From Caprimulgus europaeus (taxonomy: Eukaryota > Chordata > Aves > Caprimulgiformes > Caprimulgidae), in assembly GCA_907165065.1 (NCBI GenBank), contig OU015532.1, positions 35,754,339 through 35,818,338 of the forward strand: a stretch of DNA of 64,000 nt, given 5' to 3'. This document shows, piece by piece, positions 36,739-48,727 of the stretch. Each line of letters begins with the position of its first letter. The stretch's first letter is position 1. The translations under genes were made by a program, and so were the position numbers. Under the pieces are notes generated by a model. That model made no database searches. It was given only the letters and a program-made list of their open reading frames with translations, and had not been told where the DNA came from.

Positions 36739-36789
36739 TTAAATATAGATAATTTAAATATAGATAATTTAATCAGATACCTGATTAAA
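36739..36789. repeat. 15-bp perfect tandem repeat abutting a 9-bp hairpin
   Basis: TTAAATATAGATAAT is repeated exactly at 36739-36753 and 36754-36768. The next bases form a perfect stem: TTTAATCAG (36768-36776), a loop of 4, then CTGATTAAA (36781-36789). Confidence 0.85.
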
Positions 36790-39700
36790 AGTTTCTTAGT
36801 AGTACCTCTCTCAAATTAAGACCCTAAAGATTATAACTAGACAGGACGTGGAATTACACTGAGAAATATTCAGACTCTCACTCCTCCTTCTGCGTAGTCC
36901 ATGCAACTTCTACTGTGTGTGATGAATCATCACACCAGGAGTCTGTGAAACTTGCAGAAAAAAAAAATATCACTAAGCAAACTAAAGGCTACAACTGTGT
37001 TATCTTTAAGATGAGACACTGTGCATAACCAGCTTGAGTGGCTGGAGTACTTATGTCCTGCCACTCAACTACACATTTCCTGCAGCACTTCCTTCTATCA
37101 CAGTCAATGGAATTTGGCAGAGATCAAAATCAGGTTAACTTCAGCTATGCCAAGCCTGACCAGCTTGAGCAAGGAGTGACAAATTAACAAAGGAAACAAA
37201 TAAATCGCTTATGTCTCTCCTTAATCAGAAAAACAAACATCCTCTTCACTATCGTCATTTCTTCACAGACTGAGAGGACTCTGATTCAATAAATGACACA
37301 TCAGGTAGAAAGAAACTTTGGAATATGTGTCAGCACACCAGGGAGAATGGAAACTGTGGGGACACCTGGACACATACACTTTGACAGCACTTTCCCTTCA
37401 GTACTTCATCCTTATTGTCTTCACTAATGTCAACCTACACAAGCAATATCTTTTTGGGGAGCTGTATTTGGCCAGCAATCTGTAATACAGAGATGCCTGA
37501 AAATACTCCTAACTCACGATATGGCAAAATACCATCTTGGTGAAAGAGAACAGACTTCATTCTCTGGGTTATTTGATCTTTGATACCTCTTCTGAACTCA
37601 CAACAGCATTTAAGATAACTCTGAGTGGTGCCAAGTTTTACTAAGGCAGAGTTGGTGAGCTGGCAGGAAACACACAAGAGGATCCAGCTGTAATCCTACA
37701 AAAAAACCACTCATATATTTAAATTGTAGAGGATAATCCTTATGTCTGTGTTCTTCCCCCCACCTCTTGCAAGTTACTGTGTTCTCCTTGTAGCCTGGAA
37801 GCAAAACGAATAACCTTTAGACTAAACAGTTTCATCAGACTACCCAAAAATATGAGCAAGTCTTTCTAGAAACTCTTTTGAGCTTTTCATTATCCCAGTT
37901 GCCCCATGTTTAAGGCCCTATAACTAGACATTATTTATGGCAGGTATTGTCACTATCTGGAGATTTGCATATTGCACAACGAAAGGGATACAATCCAACT
38001 GTGGAGTAAGCGTGATCCAACACTGCTGTTTAAGGCATCTTATTTGGAGTAGAAAATTGTGCTGTAATCCTTGGGCATGGAAATCGGTCTTCCCAGAGTT
38101 CCTATCTCCTCCCATCTCTTTAAGCAGCTGTTGCTACAGCCTCTTCTATGGTCACTCATTTTATAAGGCAGGAAAGATGGATTTAGAGTAAATAGTCCTT
38201 TTCCACAGGGAAATCCAAAAGGATAAGTAACTGGTGGTTTACAATGAGGACAAAAAAGAGTAAATGTGATAACTTCATACAAGATACACTTCTACACAAG
38301 ATTAATAAGCATATCATGATATTAAATGACTCCCACATATAACTTATGTATCCCACAACATTGCAGTTTGCAACATCATGTAAAGCTCTATACACAGAAA
38401 TGGTATGCTTGGGGTCATTTCAGTGAAAGATATGACAGAAATACATAGCAATATTGAGTATCATTCTGTTTAAAAACCATAATCTTTTTCATATATTCCC
38501 TCAAGTACATGAAATTACCAGTAATTCCAGTGGTTTCTGGCAGCTATCTAACCCAAAGGAATGACCTTAGAGATCAAATACTGCAAAACTGATAGCCTTT
38601 CCAGATATCTTTACTGCTGCCTACATAGCTGATCAAATAAAGGTACAAAAATAATAAGATCAGAGAATAAAAGAGAAGGTAAATGTAAATAGTTATTCAT
38701 ATACCAACTCCCCCACTCAGCTGCTTACAGAGTAGAAAATAATGGCAGTATCTCTAACATCAGGCTGGTTTGGAAAGGGTCTAAAAGGTGACTGGATATT
38801 TAACTTAGTCTCTCATTTTTTGGATTGTAGTAATATCCAAATAGGTGCAATTTACAAACTCAGTTAATTCCAGCATCAGAAAGTATTTCCAGCTAGAGCT
38901 TTTGTCAGTGACCTAATGATAATATCTTCCCTCCTTTTTCCTGATAATAAAGTGGAAAAGAAATCATGTTGTATCTGACCACATGATGTAGACTGAGATA
39001 ACAAACTGCCTTTGAACTGAAATAAAGTCAAAACTATTTGTGATTCTTTCAACAGGGCAATTGATGCTCCTTTTACCAAGCCAGGTTAATGTTTCCTTGA
39101 AGTTTTCAACCAATAAAAAAAGTTTTGTGCTTTGGTGCATGAATTTAAAAGGAGTCAAGGTTTCACCCCATTCATACTACACACTGTTTTATTCCTATTT
39201 GGGTCCCTCCATCACACAAAATATGACATGATAAGAACCAACAGTGATTGAAATAAACTGCAGGGATGGGACAAATTTGTGCTGATGAATTTGTTTGTTT
39301 CATGAGCTGAGGTCTAACAAAGAAGTATATTAGAAATGAGTCACTATAGATGTGAGCAGTTCAGCTTCTATGTGTGATTCATTCCAAAAGAAGCTGGATG
39401 TCTGTATATGCCAAGGCCTCCTTTGAGAAAATAATACATTTTGTAATTTATATTGTTTCTCTGTGTAAGTATTGGGCAATAGTTTAATCTCAAACACATC
39501 AGTTTTCCAGACTTTAATTTATTAATAAAACATTAATAGGTGAAAATATGCAATTTAGAAAGCTGTCCACCACAGCACTTAACTTGAAACAGGAATGTAA
39601 CATTATCAAGTACTCACATGATTTGAGCAATACTGCTTCTTTTAAAGTGTATGTGAGTTACTGCTGTTGGAAGCATCTGTTTACTCAAATACAGTTTGGT

Positions 39701-40479
39701 AACCTTAGCAATAGCTTATTTATTTATTTAATGCCCCACAAGTCAATCCCTCAAGCTTGTCAAACTGAGGGCAGTTTCTTAAACAGTAGTAGAGTCCAAT
39801 AAAGAAAAAAATTGATCTATTTTATTGGGTCTTCAGTGGTGTTATGTACATTCAATAATAAAGAACTTCAGTTTCTAAAATGCTGTTAATAATCTGGGAG
39901 ATTTCAGCAGCACTTAACGAAAATACAAACCAAAACAAAACGCCCTTGGAAACAAAATTAATTAGTCTGGTTGCCTAACCGATTGATCTAGGAAATTTTT
40001 GCCAAACATTCATGTTTTACTGTCTCTTCCAAATTTGAAGAGTTTTTACTCTTTTTTAAATTACTCTATAAAGAGCCAAAGCATAGCATTATGCTGGGTA
40101 CCTCAGCAACAGAAGTGTGTTTTAGGAACCACTAAATTCAAAACTGTTGCGTGGCACTTTGCCCTTGACCTGTATCACTCGGAAAGCCAAGCGTGCACAC
40201 ATGACTGAGGGGCCTGGCAGTAAAAGAAACCCTGAGGAACGTCTTGAGGAAGGCTGTCACAGTGCTTGATTCCCAAAAGCAGGACACCTGAAACTTCCTC
40301 CTCTTTTAAGACACCTTCTAAAGTGCTCACACATTGGTAATTCCTGAAGTTTTGGTATCTTTCATCCACACACTGTGGGAAATAAATACAATAGTTTATT
40401 GATTTGGTCTACTTTCCTGATCAGAGAATTCTCCTCTTTATAATAAGAGATTCAGAACCTCCTATGGTGTGAAAAACAG

Positions 40480-41020
40480 CAGTGCAAATGAGGCATTGCT
40501 ATTTCACTCCAAAGTCTGACATCAGTTAACGACAGCTTGCAGAAAGGCTGCAAGGGACACCCCAGGGCAGCAGCACGGCCATTCTGCTGCCAGCTCGAGG
40601 GTCTGGTGAGCAGAGGGGCTGCACCACCCAAACTGCACATCTTTCCTGACAACTGACACGATTCCTCCATCCAGGACTTCTGAGGCATAGGAGAGGAAGC
40701 ACTGGCTGGATGGTGGGCTTAGCATGCAGCCAGCAGAACAAGCTGTGGTAAATGTCTCTACCATGACAGGAAAAGCCAGGTCACTAACACCACCACACTC
40801 CTCACAGACCTGTGCCCCCTGCACAAGCCCTAGAAGAGCACCCCTCAGCACTCCTCCCAGGCTCCAGACACTGGAAGCTGGAAGACACAAAGGCGACCAA
40901 CTAGGGAGGTAAGACCTATGCAGAGGTGTGGCTTCCAACCCCAGCTTCTCCTGCTGCAGTAGCTCCTCCACTGCATCCTGCTCTGGCAGCCATGAGAGAC
41001 AGGAGGGGTTTCTTTCACTT
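40480..41020 (-). other. GC-rich island with a 149-codon minus frame, unknown
   Basis: Base composition rises well above the surrounding AT-rich sequence. On the minus strand a frame runs from ATG at 40971 to a stop at 40522 (149 residues), rich in Cys, Leu, Ser and Val, with no signal peptide or domain I recognise. Two shorter frames (40526-40741 minus, 40724-40912 plus) overlap it, as is usual in GC-rich DNA with few stops. Nothing shows splice sites, a poly(A) tail or target duplications. It could be an exon of an unknown transcript, an unrecognised repeat or simply a GC-rich patch. I do not call it a gene. Confidence 0.35.
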
Positions 41021-41525
41021 CCCTTCTCTACAAGGCACAGGAAAAGCCCAGTGGAACCACAATGCCCCAGGGCTCATGGAAAGGCAGAGCCAGACAACTG
41101 AAATCTCTCTCATTTACCAAAGTTTCTTTCATAAGACCATTTTATTGTGATTTACAACTGCATTTCTCCTAAGAACCTACTCAAAGTTGGCCAAAATAAA
41201 AATTCATATTTCACATTTCATGAGTGGGAACACATAGCTCAGCAGACACACTCCCAGGTACAGTGCCATCCTCTCACTGCTCTGGACATCTTCACCACTT
41301 GTGTGACCTGACATTGAAAAGGTGGATAGTCACTGAACACCATCTGAATGCAAACTGGCAAGAAAGGTCAACATTAAAACTGCGTGATAAACCCAGGTCA
41401 AGAATTTAGAAGTGAGATTAAACTGAGTTGGGTGCTTCAGAGGGAGGTGATACATGACCAGAACAAATGAGATAGTAGTGACCATCCCCCCTCATCACTC
41501 CAATGCACATCCCAGAGGAGGCTTC

Positions 41526-41560
41526 TTTTTTTTTTTTTTTTTCTTTTTTTTGTTTGTTTT
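41526..41560. repeat. Poly(T) tract
   Basis: Seventeen T, C, eight T, then G and TTT/TTTT groups. It lies about 65 bp upstream of the CR1 copy but is not part of it, because CR1 does not use poly(A) tails. Confidence 0.85.
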
Positions 41561-41625
41561 CCTCAGGCCCCTGTGACAAGGAGCTGTTAGTAACCAGAGA
41601 ACATCCTTTACACTTGCAATTCTCA

Positions 41626-41902
41626 GTGATGTCCAATGGTAGGACAAGGGGCAGTGGGTGTGAGCTGGAACACAGGAGGTTCCGCTTAAACTTCAGAAGG
41701 AACTTCTGTACTGTGAGGGTGCCAGAGCACTGGGACAGGCTGCCCAGGGAGGTTGTGGAGTCTCCTTCTCTGGAGACATTCAAGACCCGCCTGGACGCCT
41801 TCCTGTGTGATCTCATGTAGGTGTTCCTGCTCCGGCAGGGGGTTGGACTGGATGATCTTTTGAGGTCCCTTCCAATCCCTGATATTCTGTGATTCTGTGT
41901 GA
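41626..41902 (+). mobile_element. CR1 LINE, 5'-truncated with open ORF2 end
   Basis: It runs from GTGATGTCCAATGGTAGGAC to an ATTCTGTGATTCTGTG tail. The plus frame ending at 41820 is the ORF2 carboxy terminus ([20 protein letters not shown], then [19 protein letters not shown], ending FLCDLM). The copy matches 58681-58957 base for base in extent, with about 16 differences by eye over 275 bp, so both are moderately old. The reverse strand of this copy lies inside a 310-codon frame (41418-42350) that is treated as chance. Confidence 0.97.
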
Positions 41903-43669
41903 CCAGGCAAGGGCTGGGCCCAGAGCAGAGACCTGGGTTTGCATGAGGGATCTGTGACAAAACAACAATGAGAATGAAAGGAAGGAACTGGGAAGCAGAG
42001 ACTGGGACTGGACAAGGAGTCAGAATGGGGAAGAGACAGGACTTTAACAAAGACAGGCAGAAGGAGATGAGCAGTAGAGTTAAAGCTAGCAAAAACTGGA
42101 GAGAAAAGTAAACTTCTTCCGAGGGATGCTCCTGTACAGGATGCAGACTAGAACCCTGGCCTTGAATACCACTCTTTCTCTTATTTCTAAACATACTTAT
42201 GAACAAAAAGCCTGTAAGCAGCCTAGATACCAAGACGATGGCATGTGATATTTCTGTATTTCCACTCTGCTTGACAAAGAATCTCCTTTCACCCATCCCT
42301 GTCAGATGAGCACTATGCCCACTTAGGAGGTAGGAGATATGAAAGCACATGCCATGTTCTCAAACACTGTGCCCCAAATGAGTGCAAACTTCTGATCTCA
42401 ATGCTTCTACATTTCAGTTTCCTTTCTCTAATAATACCTTCATCCTCTCTTACTGAGATATTGTGAAAAGCAAGGAAGCATTTCAGGGTTACAGATTTCA
42501 GAAGAAATCCACTCTGAAGACAACCACTCAGTATACAGAACAGGATTTCAATGGAATACACTAAAATAACGTGGGGCCATTCATTCAACCACAAAGTGCA
42601 AAATCAAAAATAATCATCTTGTTAAATGAAGGCCACACATTTTACTGTGAATGAGACAGAAAGCTTCTAGAGAAAACAGCCTGCTCCCATATGATTAAAA
42701 TTAATGTATGTATGCCCACACATAAGGAGACTTAATGCTGGCATCCCTAACTTTTGCAAGTGTCATACTGCTCCTTTAACATCACATATCCTGCGTATGT
42801 GTGTGTGTTTAGACTTAGGTGAATAAATGCGAGAGTCCATAATGAACAACACAAAGCTGAAACGTTAATCTTTCAAGGCCTTTTGAATAGCAAGTTTATT
42901 ACCTTTGCATTTTCCAGGAAAAAAAAAAAATACAAACAAAAAGACCAAATGCTGGAAAGTGTCAAGAAAATACACAATGCTGAACAGGTTATGCTTCTAA
43001 GCAGACACTAACAACACGTTTATAATACTTGTAGGAACCAAGTGACCTCTATTTGCTAGAAAATAAGTAACCTTGAACCACAGGCACTTATTCTGGACAT
43101 TCAAACAATCTGTGGTTTTAGCACATCATAAAGATCTGCAGAGAGTTAGGAAAAAGTAATCCTGAAGACAAGGATTTATTAACCAAAGAAAAATATTAAC
43201 TATTACTGAATAATAAGAATATTTACAAGCCAGTAATTATTTTTAGCTGAAAACAATTAATTCTAAGGAAGCACAACCAGATGTGTGTCAACAAAGATAA
43301 ATGGAATAGGGTTTTATGTGCACCATAAATGTGAAGCAAGGCTTGCAGTCTGATGTGATAACAAGGGAAGAACAAATAACTATGTTTATAGGTACTAGTA
43401 AATCCAGTAGTTTCCTGTATGTTAAACTTCAAAATATTCTAAAGGTCATCAAACTTGAAAAGACAAAGTGAGTATTTCAGCATTTTCAGTAGATGAAAAA
43501 ATAATATCAGTTAAAGAACTTGTTGCACCTGGTATGAACATCACTCCTGCAACGCAACATTTTTGATGAAAAAATGTCCTATGGAAGCCTTTCAGCCAGG
43601 ACAGTATGTGTAGTGTTCTAGATACATCTGTATATCATCCTATGATGTTGATATAATATATAACATTGT
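41903..43669. other. No recognised gene; purine-rich start
   Basis: 41930-42110 is strongly purine-rich on the plus strand (AGAGACTGGGACTGGACAAGG and similar), which suppresses stop codons on the minus strand. The rest is AT-rich, with an A-run at about 42920. No frame resembles a known protein. Confidence 0.5.
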
Positions 43670-43723
43670 TGGTTGGACTTGATGATCTTAGGTGTCTTTT
43701 CCAACCTTAATGATTCTATGATT
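43670..43723 (+). mobile_element. CR1 LINE tail fragment
   Basis: GGTTGGACTTGATGATCTTA, then TTTTCCAACCTTAATGATTC and TATGATT. This is only the last 55 bp of a CR1 3' UTR with the ATTCTATG tail. It is an extremely 5'-truncated insertion. Confidence 0.9.
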
Positions 43724-43896
43724 TCAAGTTGAACTGCGTTTTTATTCATAGTGCATTTGTTTAAAGACTTCAGCTCTGAAATGTCACATTCAAACAGAGA
43801 GCTTTTTGACTGTTGGAGGGAAATATATATTCCATAGTTCTTGTAACAAAAGCGTGGCATGAACTTTCATTATAGGGATAGTCCGACAAGGACTGT

Positions 43897-43975
43897 TCTA
43901 ACCATTTACAGATGGAGAAGTTGAGGCACACTCCTGCAGATCACCCAGGGAGGGAGGGATGGAGGTAATTCCACA
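43897..43975 (-). repeat. MIR-like SINE relic
   Basis: TAACCATTTACAGATGGAGA, then AGTTGAGGCACACTCCTGCA and GATCACCCAGGGAG follow the reverse-complement MIR core (CATTTTACAGATGAGGAAACTGAGGCA... then GTCACACAGC). The match is patchy after the first 30 bp. Confidence 0.45.
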
Positions 43976-44067
43976 TCCTGCACTCTCATTTCTAAACAGC
44001 CTCTTTTAAAAGGAATAGAATTAACTGAGCTCTTAATCTTTGCAAAACAGTTACTGTAAGTGCCTAG

Positions 44068-44343
44068 TTAAGGGCTGGGTTGTCCCAAAGCTGAGGCTCC
44101 AGCTGTGCCACAGCCATGTCCCAGCCTGGCAGAACATAGCTCACTGGTGTAGACCTCACCCCACCCTCTGCTGATGTCCTGTCCCAGCCTCAGCCCATCC
44201 CTATCCTGAGGGAAGTGCCTGATGCCTGGGGCTGTCTCTGCTGTCCCACTCCTGGCTGGGACAGTAGGACAGCAGTGGGATGGCCCTGACTGACAGGCCC
44301 CACTGTCCCCATGGCACTGTGGCTCCCAGCTCCCCAGCACCCT
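44068..44343. other. GC-rich block of unknown origin
   Basis: About 275 bp far richer in G+C than its surroundings, ending exactly where the LTR begins. TGTCCCAGCCT occurs twice (44117-44127 and 44180-44190), with further CTGTCCC variants. A 104-codon minus frame covers it and enters the LTR, but shows no recognisable domain. The LTR flank does not read like a primer binding site, so this is probably not retroviral internal sequence. It may be an older unrecognised repeat. Confidence 0.35.
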
Positions 44344-44999
44344 TGTATATAGTTTCACTGGCCCTTGGCTAGCAGCCAACACAGCCGTTCACCCACTTTC
44401 CTCCCCACCCCCAGGGGATAGGGGAGAGGATTGGGGACAAGGGTAAGGAGGCTTGTAGGGTGAGATAAGAACAGTTTAATAATAGAAATAAAAGAAAATA
44501 AAACAACAACAGCAACAAAACTAAACGACTAATATTAAAATAGTAATGATAACAGTAATAAAATATGCAAATGAGTGATAACCCAGTGCAACTTCTTACC
44601 ACCGGCCCGTTCCTGGATAACAATCCCAGAGGAGCAACAATCCTGAACCAAAACCGCAATATCCCGGAAGAACCAGAGCCCGAGACATAAAACCCGTGCA
44701 AATCCACCCCCCCTTTCCGGTCAGCCCTGGATAATACACTAAACATGACGGGATCTGATCTGGAATATCTCACTGGCACATCCCAATGCCAGTTCTGGGT
44801 TTGCTGTTCACTGCGCTTCTCCCTCCCAGTCCTGATGCAGCTGTGAGCAGCCAAACACGGTGGCCCTGAGCTCCAGCAGCAACTCATAACACCAGTACTT
44901 TATCAATGATGTTTTCATAGCAAGTCTGAACTGAAACCAAAACACAGCTCTTCTAACTACTGAGAAGAAAATTAACTCTATCCTAGCAAAACCAGCACA
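44344..44999 (-). mobile_element. Solo LTR of a second avian ERV family
   Basis: On the minus strand it starts TGTGCTGGTTTTGCTAGGATAG and AGTTAATTTTCTTCTCAGTAG, a start I recognise from a widespread avian LTR family, and ends ACTATATACA. The flanks ACCCT (44339-44343) and ACCTT (45000-45004) agree at 4 of 5 positions, consistent with an aged 5-bp target duplication. The sense middle is AT-rich, with TATTATTAAACTG providing an ATTAAA-type signal. An ATGCAAAT octamer lies at 44565-44572. A 172-codon minus frame (44369-44887) crosses the LTR and its middle is a Leu/Tyr-rich translation of the T-rich tract, so it is not a gene. Confidence 0.8.
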
Positions 45000-47900
45000 A
45001 CCTTGAGAGCTACCATATAACCACTAGCTTCCTTTCTATTTTGTTTTTTTTGGGGGGGGGCATTGTGAAGGTGGATTCTTCCTAATACCAAATGAAAGTG
45101 AAATGCCAGACAAAGTAGATTATTATTTTTTTTTTTTTCAGAGAAAGTTAATTTTGGTTCTAAACTAAAAGAAATAGCATTTTAAAAATGCTTTGCAGAA
45201 GCTGCCATTCCAGACCTTAGCCTCCCTTTCTCCTTTATGGCCCTGTTTGTTCTGCTTCTATGATACAAGCAGCATAAGAGATTCTTTCCTTTTTATGAAC
45301 ACAAACTCATCATGAGAAACAATAATTACAATCCATCACTAGAGATGTAGTTTCACAGGTAGTGCTGGACCAACAGAGAAAATGGGGAGATACACTCTTA
45401 GACCTTGACAAGAATTGTCCCATCTGATCTAAATGTTGCATTTCTAGATGAATAATGATGAATTTGTGATCACATAATCTGAATTCTATGATGGTTTTCC
45501 AACTCTCTAAAGTATTTAAAGACCTTAAAATCTTTTTCTTCTAGTCTTGAAATAATTCAGGCTTAGTATGTAAATCAAGAGCAAGAATAGCTGCTCTGGT
45601 TAGCTGATGTGAAGATGCACCACATTACCAAGGACAGTGAAAGCTCCAGGAGACAGAACAAAAATTTTAAAAAACAAGTAAAAATAACCAACTGAAGAAA
45701 GCAAAAAGTTGCCTACAGCTACCTTAGATCACCTAAAGACTGCTGCAGCTGTTTCTCCTTCCCAGATACAGAAATTTTAGCTAACAAGCAAGTACACTGG
45801 AAAAGAGTTTTGAAAGCACAAGTGAGAGAAGAGCAGTTAGTGGTAACCTAAGGACTACAAAGAAGGCAGTTTGCAGGGAACAGCTGAATTTCCAGGTTCC
45901 TACAAGTTAGAAATTTAGGTAGGACCTATTGGAGGCTTTTCAGAACTTAAGCCTGGGTTACCCAAAATAACTGTGTTTATGCGCTTTCTTCTGAAATCAC
46001 AGAACTCGGTAGCCTTTGGTTCACCCTGAGAGGGTTCCTTCAGGCTTCAATGACTAAAAGATTTGCACTATTGCAATTGAAAGGTAAAGCAGGGCCTTTG
46101 ACTTATTACAAAAATGTAGCTGCTTTTCAGGTGTTAGGTGACTATTTGCATGCTGAAATATTCAGAGCAAAAATAAGTTTAAAACATACTTACTCTTGTA
46201 GCATACATATCTACTTACTGATAATACACAGAAAGAAAATTTTAACAATAAGACCAACTCAGTTATTGATTATTATTATGATGGTAGTAGGAGAAATAAT
46301 AATCCCCTACCCACATTTTGTGCTTTACTTTTTTCCATATTCCTATGTTTCATTTTTATGTTTTTGTCAGAGGAGAGGGTTTAGGGGATTTTTTCCCTTC
46401 TGTATCAGAGCCTCAAAAAAAAAAAAAAGGGTGAAAGGAAGAGTGGAAAAATTCTGGAATTGCTGATGGCTTCTGTGGTGAGATGGTATTTGCATTTCTA
46501 GAAATTCCAATGTCATCTTAAAGAACTGTAACTCCTTAGCCAAGCCTTCCCTCAAAAGTGTACCAGAACAGATCATGCATTTTAAAAAGCGTAACGGGAT
46601 CACCATATGCCATTCAAAATACTGACGTAAGTGTCCATGAATGAATCTGATGGGGGAGATGGAGAAAAAGGAACCTGATTTCTGCAGATTTTTTTTTTTA
46701 ATGCAAAACAAACAATTTGTTTTTATTTCAATAACCATCTGCAGAGATGGTCAGATTTTTTGTGTGTGTATAGAAAGAGGGATTACCTCAAACAAAACAT
46801 TTTTTCAGAGAAAGATACTTTAATTTTACTATGAAAATGAGTCTTTTTTCCTTAGAAAGCCTTTTATCTTTCTTTTTGCCAAATGTTGTAAAAAAACAAA
46901 TGCAAACAAGCTTGAATTGCATTTCAGATTACACACAATAAATATGTAGAATTTCCAGATACAGGCAGTGAGGTACCTGCAGAGTTCTGGTAATGCAAAT
47001 TTTTGTCAGATAATGAAGATGGCACATCAACTTTTTTGAGTACTGCTAAATTGTCTTTGTAAATCCTCAGTGTCTTTGTACATAGTCTTGGAAGATGCAC
47101 TGTATCCGTGGCATTATCACAGCTTTTACAGTAATCATGGTTCATCTCCAATTATTCTACACTACTTCTCTCTATACAAATGCAGCATTTGTCAAAGAAG
47201 TTGACAAAGCAATGTTTTTTGCAAGTTAGCAAACAAGAGTTGAGCATCCCCAAAGCCCTGGATGGGTAAATACATGTTCTTCAATATTCATCCATCTACT
47301 CTGATGTAGCAGAAGCTGGTTAACAATAGCAGAGTAATTTGAAAAAAGGGGTTTTTTTATTTTCCAAGAGTCAATGTAAAACTTATTCTTGCTTCTCCCA
47401 AGATATCAACATGTTTCCTGAATACTATTTTGAGTCTGAGATACAATCAAATTTAGAAGTATGAGAAATAAAAAGCTGTCTCTTTTTTCTCCAAGTTTTG
47501 AACATTTTCCATGTAAAAACATAAGCAGACTGGATTCTGTTCAAAAAAAGTCACAAATCCTTACCAAAACTCAGCTTGGAGCTTTTAGTTCTATCAAAAA
47601 CAGGTTAAATCTCAGCTATCAAATTTTGTACGTGATTGCTTTTCTCATGTTTGATATCAAACAAAAAAGCAAAGACCTTCTTAAGCAACTTACTCTTTAT
47701 GCAAAACACCATTCCAATTATCTAACTGAAGCAGCCATCTGAGTATTTTACCAGAGAGCAAAGTGCCCCAATCTTCTCACCCTTATCAACACCTTCTGGT
47801 CTGAAAGCCCAAGAATTTTTCTGAAACAGTTGAGGATTTGCTTGGACTTGTAAGTCAAAAAAAAAAAAGTGACACTTGTCCAGTGCTGCCCCAATATAAC

Positions 47901-48674
47901 TGTGGTTGGATTTTTACTTTTGCAATCTGGTTGCACTTAGTATCATTCTTCCTATTTCCAAATCTAGGTTTATGGAACTAATCTATTTCCAATAAGATCA
48001 TTCACTGAAGCCCCACCAAGAATCCTGCAGGCTGGAACATTCAGTGTTGTTTAAACTAGAGCCATCTTGTATATTATTCATTTCAAAAACCACAGCTTTT
48101 CATCGTGTGCAAGAAGTTGGAAAAACATGTTGAAAACGCATTCTGCAAATCAAGTTTACTGACAATTCAAAATTTCTGTTAGCCAAAATGTTTTTTTGAG
48201 TATTTTCTAGATACACTGATAATGTTACAAGAATTTCACATGTGGTTGCCAGCTATGACAATGGACATTTAAAATATACATTTTGAAAGTCTACAGCCTC
48301 TGGGGACAGGTACCTATTGTCGCACATTAACCGGATCCACGGGTGTGCTAGCACTAGGTACAGGGCAAATCAAAAAGCCACATCACAAACTGCACTCAGC
48401 ACATGGCTTTAACCACTTGGTCTGCCTTCTGCCAACAAATCCATTTTCTCTCAGACTACTTCTGACATTCCAGTCCTCTGAGCAATTCTAAACAACCATT
48501 GTTTTCCAAACATCAGCATGCCACAAAAATGCTTTCTACTTTCCCCCAAAATACAAAATTTCTCTCAGAAAATAACCCTGGCCTGGTATCCACACTGAGC
48601 AATATTTTGTCTTACAGATCTAGAAATCTATGATGCCATTTTGTGATAGCAGAAACAGGAGGTTTAGATTATGG

Positions 48675-48727
48675 AAAAAAAAAAAAAATCATTGGATGTC
48701 AAAGAAATTATGATTTTTTTTTTTTTT
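48675..48727. repeat. 18-bp perfect inverted repeat, A14/T14 arms
   Basis: Fourteen A plus TCAT (48675-48692) is the exact reverse complement of ATGA plus fourteen T (48710-48727), with a 17-base spacer. It could form a hairpin in RNA or a cruciform in DNA. Confidence 0.85.

Larger units (their letters stand above)
30035..40479. other. Ten kilobases nearly free of recognisable repeats and genes
   Basis: AT-rich throughout. The longest frames are 111 codons (30817-31152 plus) and 103 codons (36150-36461 minus), without recognisable similarity. A/T low-complexity tracts occur near 30240-30300, 31360-31390 and 33570-33620. There are no CR1 fragments in this span, which makes it the cleanest part of the window and the best place to look for conserved noncoding elements by alignment. 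Confidence 0.55.

Noticed and set aside
37095..37135. Second copy of the palindromic amniote repeat (GTCAATGGAATTTGG)
   Set aside because: Only about 15 bp match, which is too short to separate from chance.
41526..41560. Poly(T) as the tail of a minus-strand processed pseudogene
   Set aside because: The adjacent sequence is a short unique stretch and then a plus-strand CR1. No coding similarity or target duplication is seen.
44369..44887. 172-codon minus frame
   Set aside because: It lies wholly inside a solo LTR, and its middle is a Leu/Tyr-rich translation of the T-rich tract. No retroviral or host domain is visible.
46050..46466. 138-codon plus frame
   Set aside because: It is rich in Phe, Ile, Lys and Tyr as expected from AT-rich DNA, ends in a Lys run from poly(A), and is overlapped by a 123-codon frame on the other strand.
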